A stretch of DNA of 15,490 nt, from positions 1 to 15,490 of the forward strand of contig JAOUEZ010000015.1 of NCBI GenBank assembly GCA_029858465.1. The letters are read 5' to 3'. The position numbers and the translations under genes were made by a program. The notes beneath the pieces were generated by a model. It was not told the origin of the DNA and did no database searches. It was given only the letters and a program-made list of their open reading frames with translations. Of this stretch, positions 1 to 6,106 are shown piece after piece. Source of the stretch: Thermoplasmata archaeon (lineage in GTDB: Archaea > Thermoplasmatota > Thermoplasmata > UBA10834 > DTMW01). How positions within the stretch are numbered: the stretch's first letter is position 1; each line of letters begins with the position of its first letter.

Positions 1-137
1 GAATAGGTGCATTAGGCCGCTGGTAGATAAACTGCACAATTGGTGTTTAAACGATGATAATTATAGAGGAGGGATATATAATAAGCATATCAATCCCTTG
101 CCTCTATTGTCCAGTTTTATGGCGCAGATGAACTCCT
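1..137. other. Window edge, no confident gene
   Basis: No recognisable gene. One plus-strand frame (positions 2-177) stays open from the edge to a TGA and would overlap the small membrane gene tail to tail. Its translation resembles nothing I know, so it could be the tail of a gene starting outside the window or a chance open frame. The stretch also carries the hairpin listed separately. Confidence 0.4.
64..106 (-). terminator. Hairpin downstream of the small membrane gene
   Basis: TAGAGGAGGGAT (64-75) pairs with ATCCCTTGCCTCTA (93-106): two 6-bp stems separated by a 2-nt bulge, with a 17-nt loop. It lies about 30 bp beyond the stop codon of the minus-strand membrane gene. No strong U-run follows on the minus strand, so it may be a terminator, an mRNA 3'-end stabiliser or chance. 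Confidence 0.35.
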
Positions 138-491
138 CTACGCGAGAAGCTCCAATATCCCAAGGATCAGCGCGATGATGCCGATCGGGACCATGAGACC
201 TGCCAAAATCTTCGCCACTTTGACAAGCTTATCGCCAATTGCGGGAATCATCGGCAATATTCCCGCTGCGAGCACGAGGCCCGATATCAACAGGAATACG
301 TTTTCCAGCCTTATCGCCGACAGCATGTCCCAAATTGCCAATATTATGGCAATGATTCCGATAATTGTCTGGAAGCCACCCAATATCTTTGCCAGCTTCG
401 CTAGGTATTTTCCTACGCCTGGAATGAGATAGAGGACTCCGGACAATAGCACTAGTCCTGCTATTACCAACATCAATCCATTTACGAACAT
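138..491 (-). CDS. Small membrane protein made of two tandem repeats
   Basis: 117 residues, almost entirely hydrophobic, with about four predicted membrane segments. It is an internal duplication: residues 7-57 and 66-116 align with a constant offset of 59, matching G12/G71, G18/G77, P24/P83, G27/G86, K32/K91, K35/K94, G39/G98 and G45/G104. Each repeat is helix, a short polar turn containing the proline and glycine, an amphipathic AKIL segment, then a second helix. The ATG start has AGGTGA just upstream. I do not recognise a named family; a small helical-bundle membrane protein is all the sequence shows. It lies 53 bp downstream of the zinc-ribbon GAF-like gene on the same strand. The gap contains an AT-rich TATA-like stretch, so it may have its own promoter. 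Confidence 0.7.
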   Translation of the reverse strand: MFVNGLMLVIAGLVLLSGVLYLIPGVGKYLAKLAKILGGFQTIIGIIAIILAIWDMLSAIRLENVFLLISGLVLAAGILPMIPAIGDKLVKVAKILAGLMVPIGIIALILGILELLA

Positions 492-544
492 ATTTTCACC
501 TGAAGGATCCCCCCTCCATCGTATTATTAATTTGAAGCTTTATA

Positions 545-1366
545 TTATTTCTGGTAGATTCTCTGGCCATAAAATGTTCTGAGAGCGTTTCTCCGCTCAA
601 ATACAACGCGTCCGATAATCGCGGCGAAGAGATCTAGCCAAATCAGAGTATTCCTGTTCGGCATCTTATTATCCCGCGGTCTGGCCAACTCGAACCATCC
701 GATAATTTGGTTCTGAGGGCCGTGCATGTAGAGACAGAAGTAATCACCCTCGATCATCTCCTCGCTCCCGGAACGCTGTTGTGCAATTTGACTTGGACGA
801 TTGAATGTATCAACCTCGCCATCCGTGAAGGGCTTGACCTCTCCAGGGTAGAACTCAAGGTATTCGCTCAGCTTGATCCGAGGATATTTTGTCTGAGAAA
901 TCACATCATCCATAGTGTATTCAATCCTTCTGTAAGCAGTTTCCGATTCCTTTCTCATGCCGAAGAAAAGAATGTATCTGTATAGTCCGTCCCTGTCATC
1001 CTTGAGGCTGATTGCGACTTCCGTCATTCCAAATAGACGATAGATCAGATTGCCCGCCTGAGAAAGAAAATTCTCAATCGGTTCTCCGGGGTCCATGCCT
1101 TTTGAAAGGAGCTTCTGAATTTGCTCCATGATTCTTTCATTCTGATCGGCGGCCATCGGAGAGCATCTCTGTTGCAGTTCCTTTGTGAATTTGATATAGC
1201 TTTCGGATTTCTGAAGCTCCTGATATACTGATGATATCAAATCCTGGCGGGTTCTATCTAATTGAGCTGGAGAAGAATACTTGTCAGGGAGATCGAGGGG
1301 TTGATAGCATGAGCTGCATCTGTCCGCGTCGTCGGGATTTGCTGCTCCGCACTTCAGGCACCTCAA
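545..1366 (-). CDS. Zinc-ribbon protein with GAF-like sensor domain (paralogue A)
   Basis: 273 residues. Residues 3-20 form a zinc ribbon (C3-x2-C6, C17-x2-C20). A helical linker follows to about residue 75, then a GAF-like alpha/beta domain to about 265. The domain carries family-wide motifs DGLYRY, KYPRIKLSEYLEFYP, NRPSQ, EGDY, GWFELARPRD and WLDLFAAI. The same motifs occur in two other genes of this window (2166-2819 and 5183-5872); only this copy has the ribbon. The start is TTG: an AAGGAGG ribosome site (1376-1382) sits 9 nt upstream and no ATG or GTG is available in frame. A GAF fold would imply small-molecule sensing or dimerisation, but ligand and output are unknown. No kinase or effector domain is attached. 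The GAF assignment is inferred from motif layout, not from a search. Confidence 0.75.
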   Translation of the reverse strand: MRCLKCGAANPDDADRCSSCYQPLDLPDKYSSPAQLDRTRQDLISSVYQELQKSESYIKFTKELQQRCSPMAADQNERIMEQIQKLLSKGMDPGEPIENFLSQAGNLIYRLFGMTEVAISLKDDRDGLYRYILFFGMRKESETAYRRIEYTMDDVISQTKYPRIKLSEYLEFYPGEVKPFTDGEVDTFNRPSQIAQQRSGSEEMIEGDYFCLYMHGPQNQIIGWFELARPRDNKMPNRNTLIWLDLFAAIIGRVVFERRNALRTFYGQRIYQK

Positions 1367-1414
1367 ATCACCAATCCTCCTTGCATTAAATCATGAATTA
1401 ATTAGCTCCTCTTA

Positions 1415-1437
1415 TACTATAGTATCACTATAGTATC
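1415..1437. promoter_or_regulatory. Tandem 11-bp operator-like repeat
   Basis: ACTATAGTATC occurs twice head to tail (1416-1426, 1427-1437). Each copy contains the 8-bp palindrome ACTATAGT; the first is part of the 10-bp palindrome TACTATAGTA. The 11-bp period places the palindromes on one face of the helix. It lies about 50 bp upstream of the TTG start of GAF-like paralogue A, where a minus-strand promoter would be, so it may also supply the TATA box. Confidence 0.5.
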
Positions 1438-1492
1438 TTTCATCAAATTACCTGTAATAATAGTCTGATTAAGATAGTGTCATTAGATTTCT

Positions 1493-2023
1493 CTAATTCT
1501 TCATTGCCTGTCCGAACTCCTCCATGCTGACAATTTCACTTAGATCTTTTCTCGATGTACTCCGCTTGAGCTTGCCTAAAATGCTCGATTTCTCCTTCGG
1601 ATAGCCGACAGCAAGCAGTGCGACGACTCTATACCTATCAGGTATTTTCAATAAATTTCGCACCTTGTCTTCATAGAAGCTTCCAATCCAACAGGTTCCG
1701 AGCCCTTCCGACGTCGCTGCTATGACTATTTGTTGCATAGCTATTGCGACATCCACAACATGCCATTTGGGGGATTTCCTGCTGTCGCCGCAGCCGACAA
1801 TTACCACTGGAGATTCTTTTAGGAATCTTGCAAACGGAGCTTTAGAAAGGATGTCTCTCCTCTCCTGTTCCTTGACTACAATGAAATGCCAAGGCTGATA
1901 ATTGACCGCGGAAGGCGCAATGCGACCAGCCTCCAACACTCTCCCCAGGACATCATCCGGAATCGATCTTGCATCGTAGGACCTTGTCGATTTCCTTTTC
2001 TGAAGCGTCTCATATACTTCCAT
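1493..2023 (-). CDS. Nitroreductase-family FMN oxidoreductase
   Basis: 176 residues, typical of small single-domain nitroreductases. Family marks: the N-terminal RKSTRSY phosphate-binding motif for FMN, PSAVNYQPWHF (about residues 37-47), a central dimer helix (DVAIAMQQIVIAATSEGL), GTCWIG, and the GYP near the C-terminus that closes the flavin pocket. Such enzymes are cytosolic homodimers that use NAD(P)H to reduce nitro compounds, quinones or flavin itself. The physiological substrate cannot be read from sequence. The ATG start is preceded by a GGAGTGAT ribosome site. The gene sits between two GAF-like paralogues on the same strand, with gaps of 126 and 142 bp, so it may be transcribed separately from both. 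Confidence 0.88.
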   Translation of the reverse strand: MEVYETLQKRKSTRSYDARSIPDDVLGRVLEAGRIAPSAVNYQPWHFIVVKEQERRDILSKAPFARFLKESPVVIVGCGDSRKSPKWHVVDVAIAMQQIVIAATSEGLGTCWIGSFYEDKVRNLLKIPDRYRVVALLAVGYPKEKSSILGKLKRSTSRKDLSEIVSMEEFGQAMKN

Positions 2024-2165
2024 ATTATCACTCCCGAATTGAATTTAGGATAATATCCCGAATAGCAGGCACTAGCAAATATTAATTTCTGAGTCCATCA
2101 ATCGCAATCCGGATGGATATATCATTGCCTTTTTCTGCCAACTAGCAAAAAAAGATCATTCATGA

Positions 2166-2819
2166 TTATTTTTGAGACTTCTTAGCGAGCAATTTTTCGC
2201 AATATACTCTGCTCGTAATTGCCGCGAAAAGCTCGAGCCATTTGAATGTCTCACGTGATGGTATCTTTCCATCCCTTGTTCTGGCCAGTTCAAACCAGCC
2301 CGCGATTTCCTTGTGCGGACCGTAAAAATAGAGGCATAAATAATCTCCTTCAAGCATGTCCTCTACCGATTCACGTTCGAATTTCATCTGGCTTGGCCTA
2401 TTGTAAGTCTCAAGCTCTCCTTCTGCATAAGGGCGGAATTCCGTAGGGTAGAACTCAAGATAATCGTTCATTTTTATCCTTGGGTATTTCTGGGTGGACA
2501 GGACATCTTCTTTTGTATAGGTCAGCTTCTTATACGCCAGTTCAGCCTCTTTTCTCATACCAAAACATTGCTTGAATTTGTATAATCCGTCATCCTGATC
2601 CTTCGAAGCTATTGTGATTTCTGAAAACCCGCAAAGTCGTGATATCAAATCTCCCATATGAGAAAGAAATAAATCGAAATTCTCGTGTTGATCAGCGCAT
2701 CTTATCAGCAATTTGTCGAGATTTTCCATTATTCTTTCCGTATGATCGCGCGAAAGGGGTGCGGATCTATCATGAATGAGTCTTGTCAATCCTGGGTCGA
2801 GAGATGCCCTCTCTTGCAT
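2166..2819 (-). CDS. GAF-like sensor-domain protein (paralogue B)
   Basis: 217 residues, closely related to paralogue A (545-1366) over nearly its whole length: ERIMEN, DGLYKF, FGMRKEAELAYKK, KYPRIKMNDYLEFYP, YNRPSQ, EGDYLCLY, GWFELARTRDGKIPS and WLELFAAI all line up. It lacks the N-terminal zinc ribbon and starts about where A's helical linker begins. A and B together with the nitroreductase between them look like a local duplication. The ATG has a purine-rich AAGGAAG upstream, at somewhat long spacing (about 13 nt). The domain is inferred to be GAF-like with unknown ligand. No membrane segment or signal peptide is seen, so it should be cytosolic. Confidence 0.72.
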   Translation of the reverse strand: MQERASLDPGLTRLIHDRSAPLSRDHTERIMENLDKLLIRCADQHENFDLFLSHMGDLISRLCGFSEITIASKDQDDGLYKFKQCFGMRKEAELAYKKLTYTKEDVLSTQKYPRIKMNDYLEFYPTEFRPYAEGELETYNRPSQMKFERESVEDMLEGDYLCLYFYGPHKEIAGWFELARTRDGKIPSRETFKWLELFAAITSRVYCEKLLAKKSQK

Positions 2820-3107
2820 TATTATTCCAGCTTCCTTAATTCAAATGGAATCGATTGATTACAGTCCATTTTTCCGTCGATTTATGAGGCTTCTGATTGA
2901 TAAGTTTTTTCCTGTCATATTCGCTGGGAATTTTTCATTGCTGGCTAATTAGAAAATCAGATATGTCCTCTGAGATATGTCAATCAGGTACGATGGGCAG
3001 CACTAAGGTACCTCAATTGATAGTAACGATTATTGCAATTTAGAAAAGATAAATGAATTGACAATATCTATCTCCTTTTCCCTTACTATTGGAGAAGACT
3101 TTATCGA
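2820..3107. other. Divergent intergenic region
   Basis: A 288-bp gap between divergent genes, AT-rich and without a credible open frame. It should hold promoters for both GAF-like paralogue B and the UPF0216 gene. The only repeat seen is AGATATGTC twice, 14 bp apart (2959-2967 and 2973-2981). No TATA box is convincing enough to call. Confidence 0.5.
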
Positions 3108-3548
3108 ATGGAATCGATAGCATTCCCTTGCATGCATGATACCATAGGAAATGAACGAGTCCTAAGGAAGCTCATACTACAGATGAACTCCTCTGCACCA
3201 TCTCGCAGGATCAGACTCGACACTCTTCTTTTGATGGAAAAGCCAGAATATGATGCGCGTGACGGACGGAAATACTCGATATCAAGGACCGAACTACTGC
3301 AGATTAAGGAGATTGCTGACAGGAAAAAGATTCTTGATATGAAGTTACCAATTGTCCTATTCGCAGATGCGAGTTTCGAGCAGTCGGTTTGGCGCGTAGA
3401 TGGGGAGGCTGAATGTAAATTGATTTCCGAAATACTTGGAAAAGAGCAAAATGAGGATAGCATTGGCCGGATGCTATTGTACGCTCCGCATCTCGCGGAG
3501 CTCAGGCGGAAGCTCCCCACGGCAACTGTCTGCTTATTCATCATGTAA
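3108..3548 (+). CDS. UPF0216 (DUF61) family protein
   Basis: 146 residues, matching the archaeal UPF0216/DUF61 family in length and motif order: RRIRLDTLLLMEKP (residues 33-46), DGRKYSISRTEL, LPIVLFADASF, a WRVDGEAECKLISEILG strand-helix unit, and a C-terminal MLLYAPHLAELRRKLPTAT. The biochemical function of this family is not established, to my knowledge. The ATG follows a GGAGAAGA purine run at rather long spacing (about 10-13 nt). The stop codon is immediately followed by the archaemetzincin reading frame, so the two are almost certainly one transcript. A long open frame on the opposite strand is a shadow of this gene. Confidence 0.85.
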   Translation: MESIAFPCMHDTIGNERVLRKLILQMNSSAPSRRIRLDTLLLMEKPEYDARDGRKYSISRTELLQIKEIADRKKILDMKLPIVLFADASFEQSVWRVDGEAECKLISEILGKEQNEDSIGRMLLYAPHLAELRRKLPTATVCLFIM

Positions 3549-4058
3549 GTGATGCGAATGACGACTCTCTTAATGATAAGGTTCGACAATCAAGAAGTCA
3601 TAGATAATCTCAAAGAAGAATTGGAAAGGAGATTCGGACTGTCAATAAAAGATATCAAAAAAGAACTGCCTTTAATGATAAAAAGAGGGTCACAGCATAA
3701 CGCAGAAGATCTTCTGGCTGAAACCGAAAAATCAAAGAAAATCAACCATTCGGATATCGCTCTAGGTATCACAGAGGAAGACCTCTATGTTCCGGATCTG
3801 AACTTCGTTTTCGGCCTCGCATCTCCGGACCTGAAGTGCGCCGTTATCTCGACCAATAGATTGGCTTCGCATGACCGCCTCATTTATCATGATAGGGTTC
3901 TGAAAGAAGCTGTGCACGAACTTGGACATGTATTCGGCCTCAGGCATTGCCCTGATAGGAGATGCGTAATGCATTTCTCGAACTCGCTTCTTGATACAGA
4001 TATCAAGAAGGATGAATTCTGCACGGTCTGCTCAGACCTATTAAGAGACAGCGGATAA
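3549..4058 (+). CDS. amzA: Archaemetzincin zinc metalloprotease
   Basis: Archaemetzincins are minimal metzincin proteases or peptidases. The catalytic zinc is held by H123, H127 and H133 in HELGHVFGLRHC, with E124 as the general base. The family's second, structural zinc site is complete: C134, C139, C158 and C161. M141 in CVM is the Met-turn residue. 169 residues from GTG 3549, close to the family norm; cytosolic, no signal peptide. The start is ambiguous: GTG 3549 abuts the stop of the UPF0216 gene, while ATG 3552 and ATG 3558 are also in frame, and no clear ribosome site separates them. Translation is probably coupled to the upstream gene. The gene ends 2 bp before a convergent membrane-protein gene. 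Physiological substrates of the family are unknown. Confidence 0.93.
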   Translation: MMRMTTLLMIRFDNQEVIDNLKEELERRFGLSIKDIKKELPLMIKRGSQHNAEDLLAETEKSKKINHSDIALGITEEDLYVPDLNFVFGLASPDLKCAVISTNRLASHDRLIYHDRVLKEAVHELGHVFGLRHCPDRRCVMHFSNSLLDTDIKKDEFCTVCSDLLRDSG

Positions 4059-4060
4059 GA

Positions 4061-4306
4061 TCATCGCAGTCTCGCACCGCAATTCTTGCAGAATGCTGAA
4101 TCATCGGGAGTGTATCTTCCGCAGTATTGACATTGCCTGCTTACAACAGCCGCATCTCTCCTCCCACTCTTTACAATCTCCGTAATCAAGTATACCTTGA
4201 GGAAGAAGATGATGGCACCGATCGCCAATGCGATCAGGGCTATAACTGCGAACCAGAATAATATTGTCGAGAGAATGTCAATAACGCTCTCTTGAAAGAT
4301 TATCAT
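4061..4306 (-). CDS. Small membrane protein with C-terminal zinc ribbon
   Basis: 81 residues. An N-terminal amphipathic stretch is followed by one long or two closely spaced membrane helices (about residues 12-45), a basic linker (KSGRRD) and a zinc ribbon with C59-x2-C62 and C72-x2-C75. The CGRYTPDDSAFCKNCGARL ending is the usual form of short archaeal zinc ribbons, here probably in the cytoplasm given the preceding basic residues. ATG start with no strong ribosome site. It reads in the same direction as the SOUL-family gene 120 bp upstream and converges on the archaemetzincin gene. Function is not recognisable; it belongs to the loose group of membrane-anchored zinc-ribbon proteins also seen at 10093-10518. 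Confidence 0.75.
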   Translation of the reverse strand: MIIFQESVIDILSTILFWFAVIALIALAIGAIIFFLKVYLITEIVKSGRRDAAVVSRQCQYCGRYTPDDSAFCKNCGARLR

Positions 4307-4426
4307 CCGATTATCCCGATACTTGATTCCTCGCCCAAGATAAGGATTTTATCCTCCGGAAGTCAAAATCAAAGCTGAATAATAGTGGCCGCGAAGACTT
4401 TTTTATCCGAATTAGTCGATTCGAAT

Positions 4427-4963
4427 TCAAGATTGTTGATCGATTTCAATCGCCACTTCATTTCTCCTCATGAACCCTGGAGCGAAAGGGGAGTTGTATC
4501 TCATGAGGAAAACATCACCCATAGTCCTTATGCCCGCCTTTTCAATAAGCCCTGACAACTCCTCAATCCTCTTCGAGACGGATTTGTCACCGGTTCTGCC
4601 ACGGAATTGAAGCACGGCCAATCTTCTCCCCGGTATTTCCTGAGTATTAATCCTGTTGTCGAGAGGCTCAGGAATATCCTTCATTGTAAATTTCGACGGC
4701 ATGATGAACGAAAAGGAGTTCTTATCGGACAAAACCGGGGCGGTCATCTCAATTTCTACTGGTTCGCCCTCGCTTGATATCACTGGTGTGGTCATGTCTA
4801 TGTTTTTGCCCGGCTTATTATTGCCAGTTATATATTTAAACAATATCCCAAATGCCTGATCATCAGACAATCCTTGGACAGTCGCCAATATGATTCGCGG
4901 GTATTCTCTTATCTCAAGATTCCCGACCTTTTTTATCACTTCGTATCTGACGGATTCGGTCAT
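4427..4963 (-). CDS. SOUL-family (heme-binding-like) protein
   Basis: 178 residues from ATG 4963. Motifs of the SOUL/p22HBP family are present in order: YEVIKKVGNLEIREYP near the N-terminus, an ITGNN-KPGKNIDMTTPV segment, EIEMTAPVL, FSFIMPSKFTMKDIPEP, and AVLQFRG. Some members bind tetrapyrroles; no specific heme ligand can be assigned here. Cytosolic, no signal peptide. A longer start at ATG 4984 (seven more residues, MYNLYLF) is possible, but a TATA box (TTTTTATAAC, 4986-4995) is centred about 28 bp upstream of ATG 4963. Transcription should therefore begin at or near that codon, giving a leaderless message and excluding the longer form. It diverges from GAF-like paralogue C. Confidence 0.86.
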   Translation of the reverse strand: MTESVRYEVIKKVGNLEIREYPRIILATVQGLSDDQAFGILFKYITGNNKPGKNIDMTTPVISSEGEPVEIEMTAPVLSDKNSFSFIMPSKFTMKDIPEPLDNRINTQEIPGRRLAVLQFRGRTGDKSVSKRIEELSGLIEKAGIRTMGDVFLMRYNSPFAPGFMRRNEVAIEIDQQS

Positions 4964-4985
4964 GAATAAATACAGGTTATACAAA

Positions 4986-4995
4986 GTTATAAAAA
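4986..4995 (-). promoter_or_regulatory. TATA box of the SOUL-family gene
   Basis: Minus-strand TTTTTATAAC, centred about 28 bp upstream of ATG 4963. This is the normal archaeal distance from TATA box to transcription start, so the transcript is predicted to be leaderless. Confidence 0.6.
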
Positions 4996-5030
4996 GTAAT
5001 CGTGCTACTCAAGGAGGTAATCGTTTTATC

Positions 5031-5042
5031 GCTCAATTGAGC
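5031..5042. repeat. 12-bp perfect palindrome
   Basis: GCTCAATTGAGC is fully self-complementary. A 12-bp palindrome is expected a few times by chance in a window this long. Its position in the same divergent promoter region as the 18-bp palindrome is the only reason to list it. Confidence 0.3.
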
Positions 5043-5071
5043 TGTATTGGTAGACGACGATTTTTCAAGAT

Positions 5072-5089
5072 TTCCAATCATGATTGGAA
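5072..5089. promoter_or_regulatory. 18-bp perfect palindrome between divergent genes
   Basis: TTCCAATCATGATTGGAA is perfectly self-complementary over 18 bp with no spacer, the form expected for a dimeric regulator's operator. It lies about 85 bp upstream of the TATA box of the SOUL-family gene and about 65 bp upstream of that of GAF-like paralogue C, so it could serve either. No U-run follows it, which argues against a terminator. Confidence 0.5.
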
Positions 5090-5151
5090 GACTGATAATT
5101 TCTTTTCATATGCTTCTATCCAAAGTAATTTAGACATCTTCTTATATCCTG

Positions 5152-5161
5152 CTTTTTAAAC
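5152..5161 (+). promoter_or_regulatory. TATA box of GAF-like paralogue C
   Basis: CTTTTTAAAC centred about 27 bp upstream of ATG 5183, predicting a transcription start at the start codon and a leaderless message. No ribosome site precedes this ATG, which fits. Confidence 0.6.
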
Positions 5162-5182
5162 ATTGGTTGGTGCTTCAGTCGA

Positions 5183-5872
5183 ATGAGCGAACACTCAAAG
5201 ATTGTCAAAGACCTTGAGAAGATCCTGAAGAAGAATTACTCGGAATTTTCCCTCACAGAGAATCACAAGATAATTCAAGGGTTAGAGCGGTTTCTGCGAG
5301 TCGAGAGACAAAAGTCAAATCTCGCGTTCGTTCTTCATGAAGCCGCGCTGATGATAAACCGCGTCTTCCCCTTCAAGGAGGTCTCGATCGGTATGAGAGG
5401 TCCAATTGATGGCTTGTACCGATACATCGAGGTCCTTGGTCTATCACCGACTGCCAAATCAGAACACATGAAGTTGAGGTATACGCAAACGGAAATGTTC
5501 GATTTTGAGAAATATCCAGCCTTCAAAATAAGCAGGTTTACCGACTTCAGATATTCTGACGATCAGCCAACCGGATCGCAAATAGAAAGAAAGGCTTTCA
5601 GCAGGCCGAGCCTGCTGTCGCTCCAGAGAAATTCGCTGGAAGAGATGCTCGAGGGAGATTACATCGACATTTACATTTTTGACTTGAAAGATCAAATCAT
5701 AGGCTGGATCGAGGTAGCACAGCCTCGCGATGGCAAGATACCTTCAATGAGCACAATTCGCTGGCTCGAGTTTCTAGCATTGCTCATATCCCCAATTATC
5801 GAGAGGCATGTAAATGAGATAAAAACAGCAGAATCTCTGAGCACTTCAAAATCGGCAATCAGCCATGCATAA
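5183..5872 (+). CDS. GAF-like sensor-domain protein (paralogue C)
   Basis: 229 residues. The third member of the family in this window and the most diverged. A charged N-terminal helical region (residues 1-45) leads into the same domain seen in A and B, with IDGLYRYIE, LRYTQ, KYPAFKIS, SRPSLLSLQR, EEMLEGDY, IIGWIEVAQPRDGKIPS and IRWLEFLALL. It lacks a zinc ribbon and has a polar C-terminal tail (about residues 205-229). The ATG is supported by a TATA box 27 bp upstream (leaderless). It diverges from the SOUL-family gene across a region with an 18-bp palindrome. The GAF assignment is inferred from motif order; ligand and partner are unknown. Confidence 0.74.
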   Translation: MSEHSKIVKDLEKILKKNYSEFSLTENHKIIQGLERFLRVERQKSNLAFVLHEAALMINRVFPFKEVSIGMRGPIDGLYRYIEVLGLSPTAKSEHMKLRYTQTEMFDFEKYPAFKISRFTDFRYSDDQPTGSQIERKAFSRPSLLSLQRNSLEEMLEGDYIDIYIFDLKDQIIGWIEVAQPRDGKIPSMSTIRWLEFLALLISPIIERHVNEIKTAESLSTSKSAISHA

Positions 5873-6106
5873 TGTCAAGGTGCTTATAGCACGAGTAGTC
5901 GCATCGCTAGAAAGGAGTGAATTTTCAGATCCGACTGAGGAGGGCACCTCAAAAAGGCAGTGTAGCAAATCACAAGAATTCATATCAGATACTGAAGCCA
6001 TCCTCCGCATATCTGTCTGATAGCGGGATAAAACAAATGGAAGAGGATAGATATAGGAAATAAAACTTGATGAGCAATAAGACACGCCAACAAAGCGGAG
6101 GTTGAA
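5873..6106 (+). other. Region before the iron-sulfur gene
   Basis: No confident gene. A 51-codon open frame from ATG 5865, overlapping the end of paralogue C, to TGA 6018-6020 is possible but looks like no known protein. The conserved frame of the downstream iron-sulfur gene is open from 6074, just after a TGA at 6071-6073. Confidence 0.35.
6097..6101 (+). promoter_or_regulatory. Ribosome site upstream of a possible ATT start
   Basis: GGAGG, followed 5 nt later by the codon ATT at 6107, which lies in the frame of the iron-sulfur gene. The spacing is ideal for initiation at 6107. An out-of-frame ATG at 6117 is 15 nt away and terminates after 13 codons. Confidence 0.45.

Noticed and set aside
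124..139. 15-bp match CAGATGAACTCCTCT with 3180-3194 inside UPF0216
   Set aside because: No further similarity on either side, so most likely chance.
3101..3589. 162-codon minus-strand open frame opposite UPF0216
   Set aside because: Its translation is serine-rich and matches no family, while the plus strand codes a recognisable UPF0216 protein.
4890..5159. 89-codon plus-strand open frame across the SOUL gene start
   Set aside because: Overlaps the SOUL N-terminus and its promoter, and contains the TATA box and the 18-bp palindrome; no ribosome site.
5865..6020. 51-codon open frame after GAF-like paralogue C
   Set aside because: No recognisable features and no ribosome site, and it overlaps the end of a real gene; kept only as a note.
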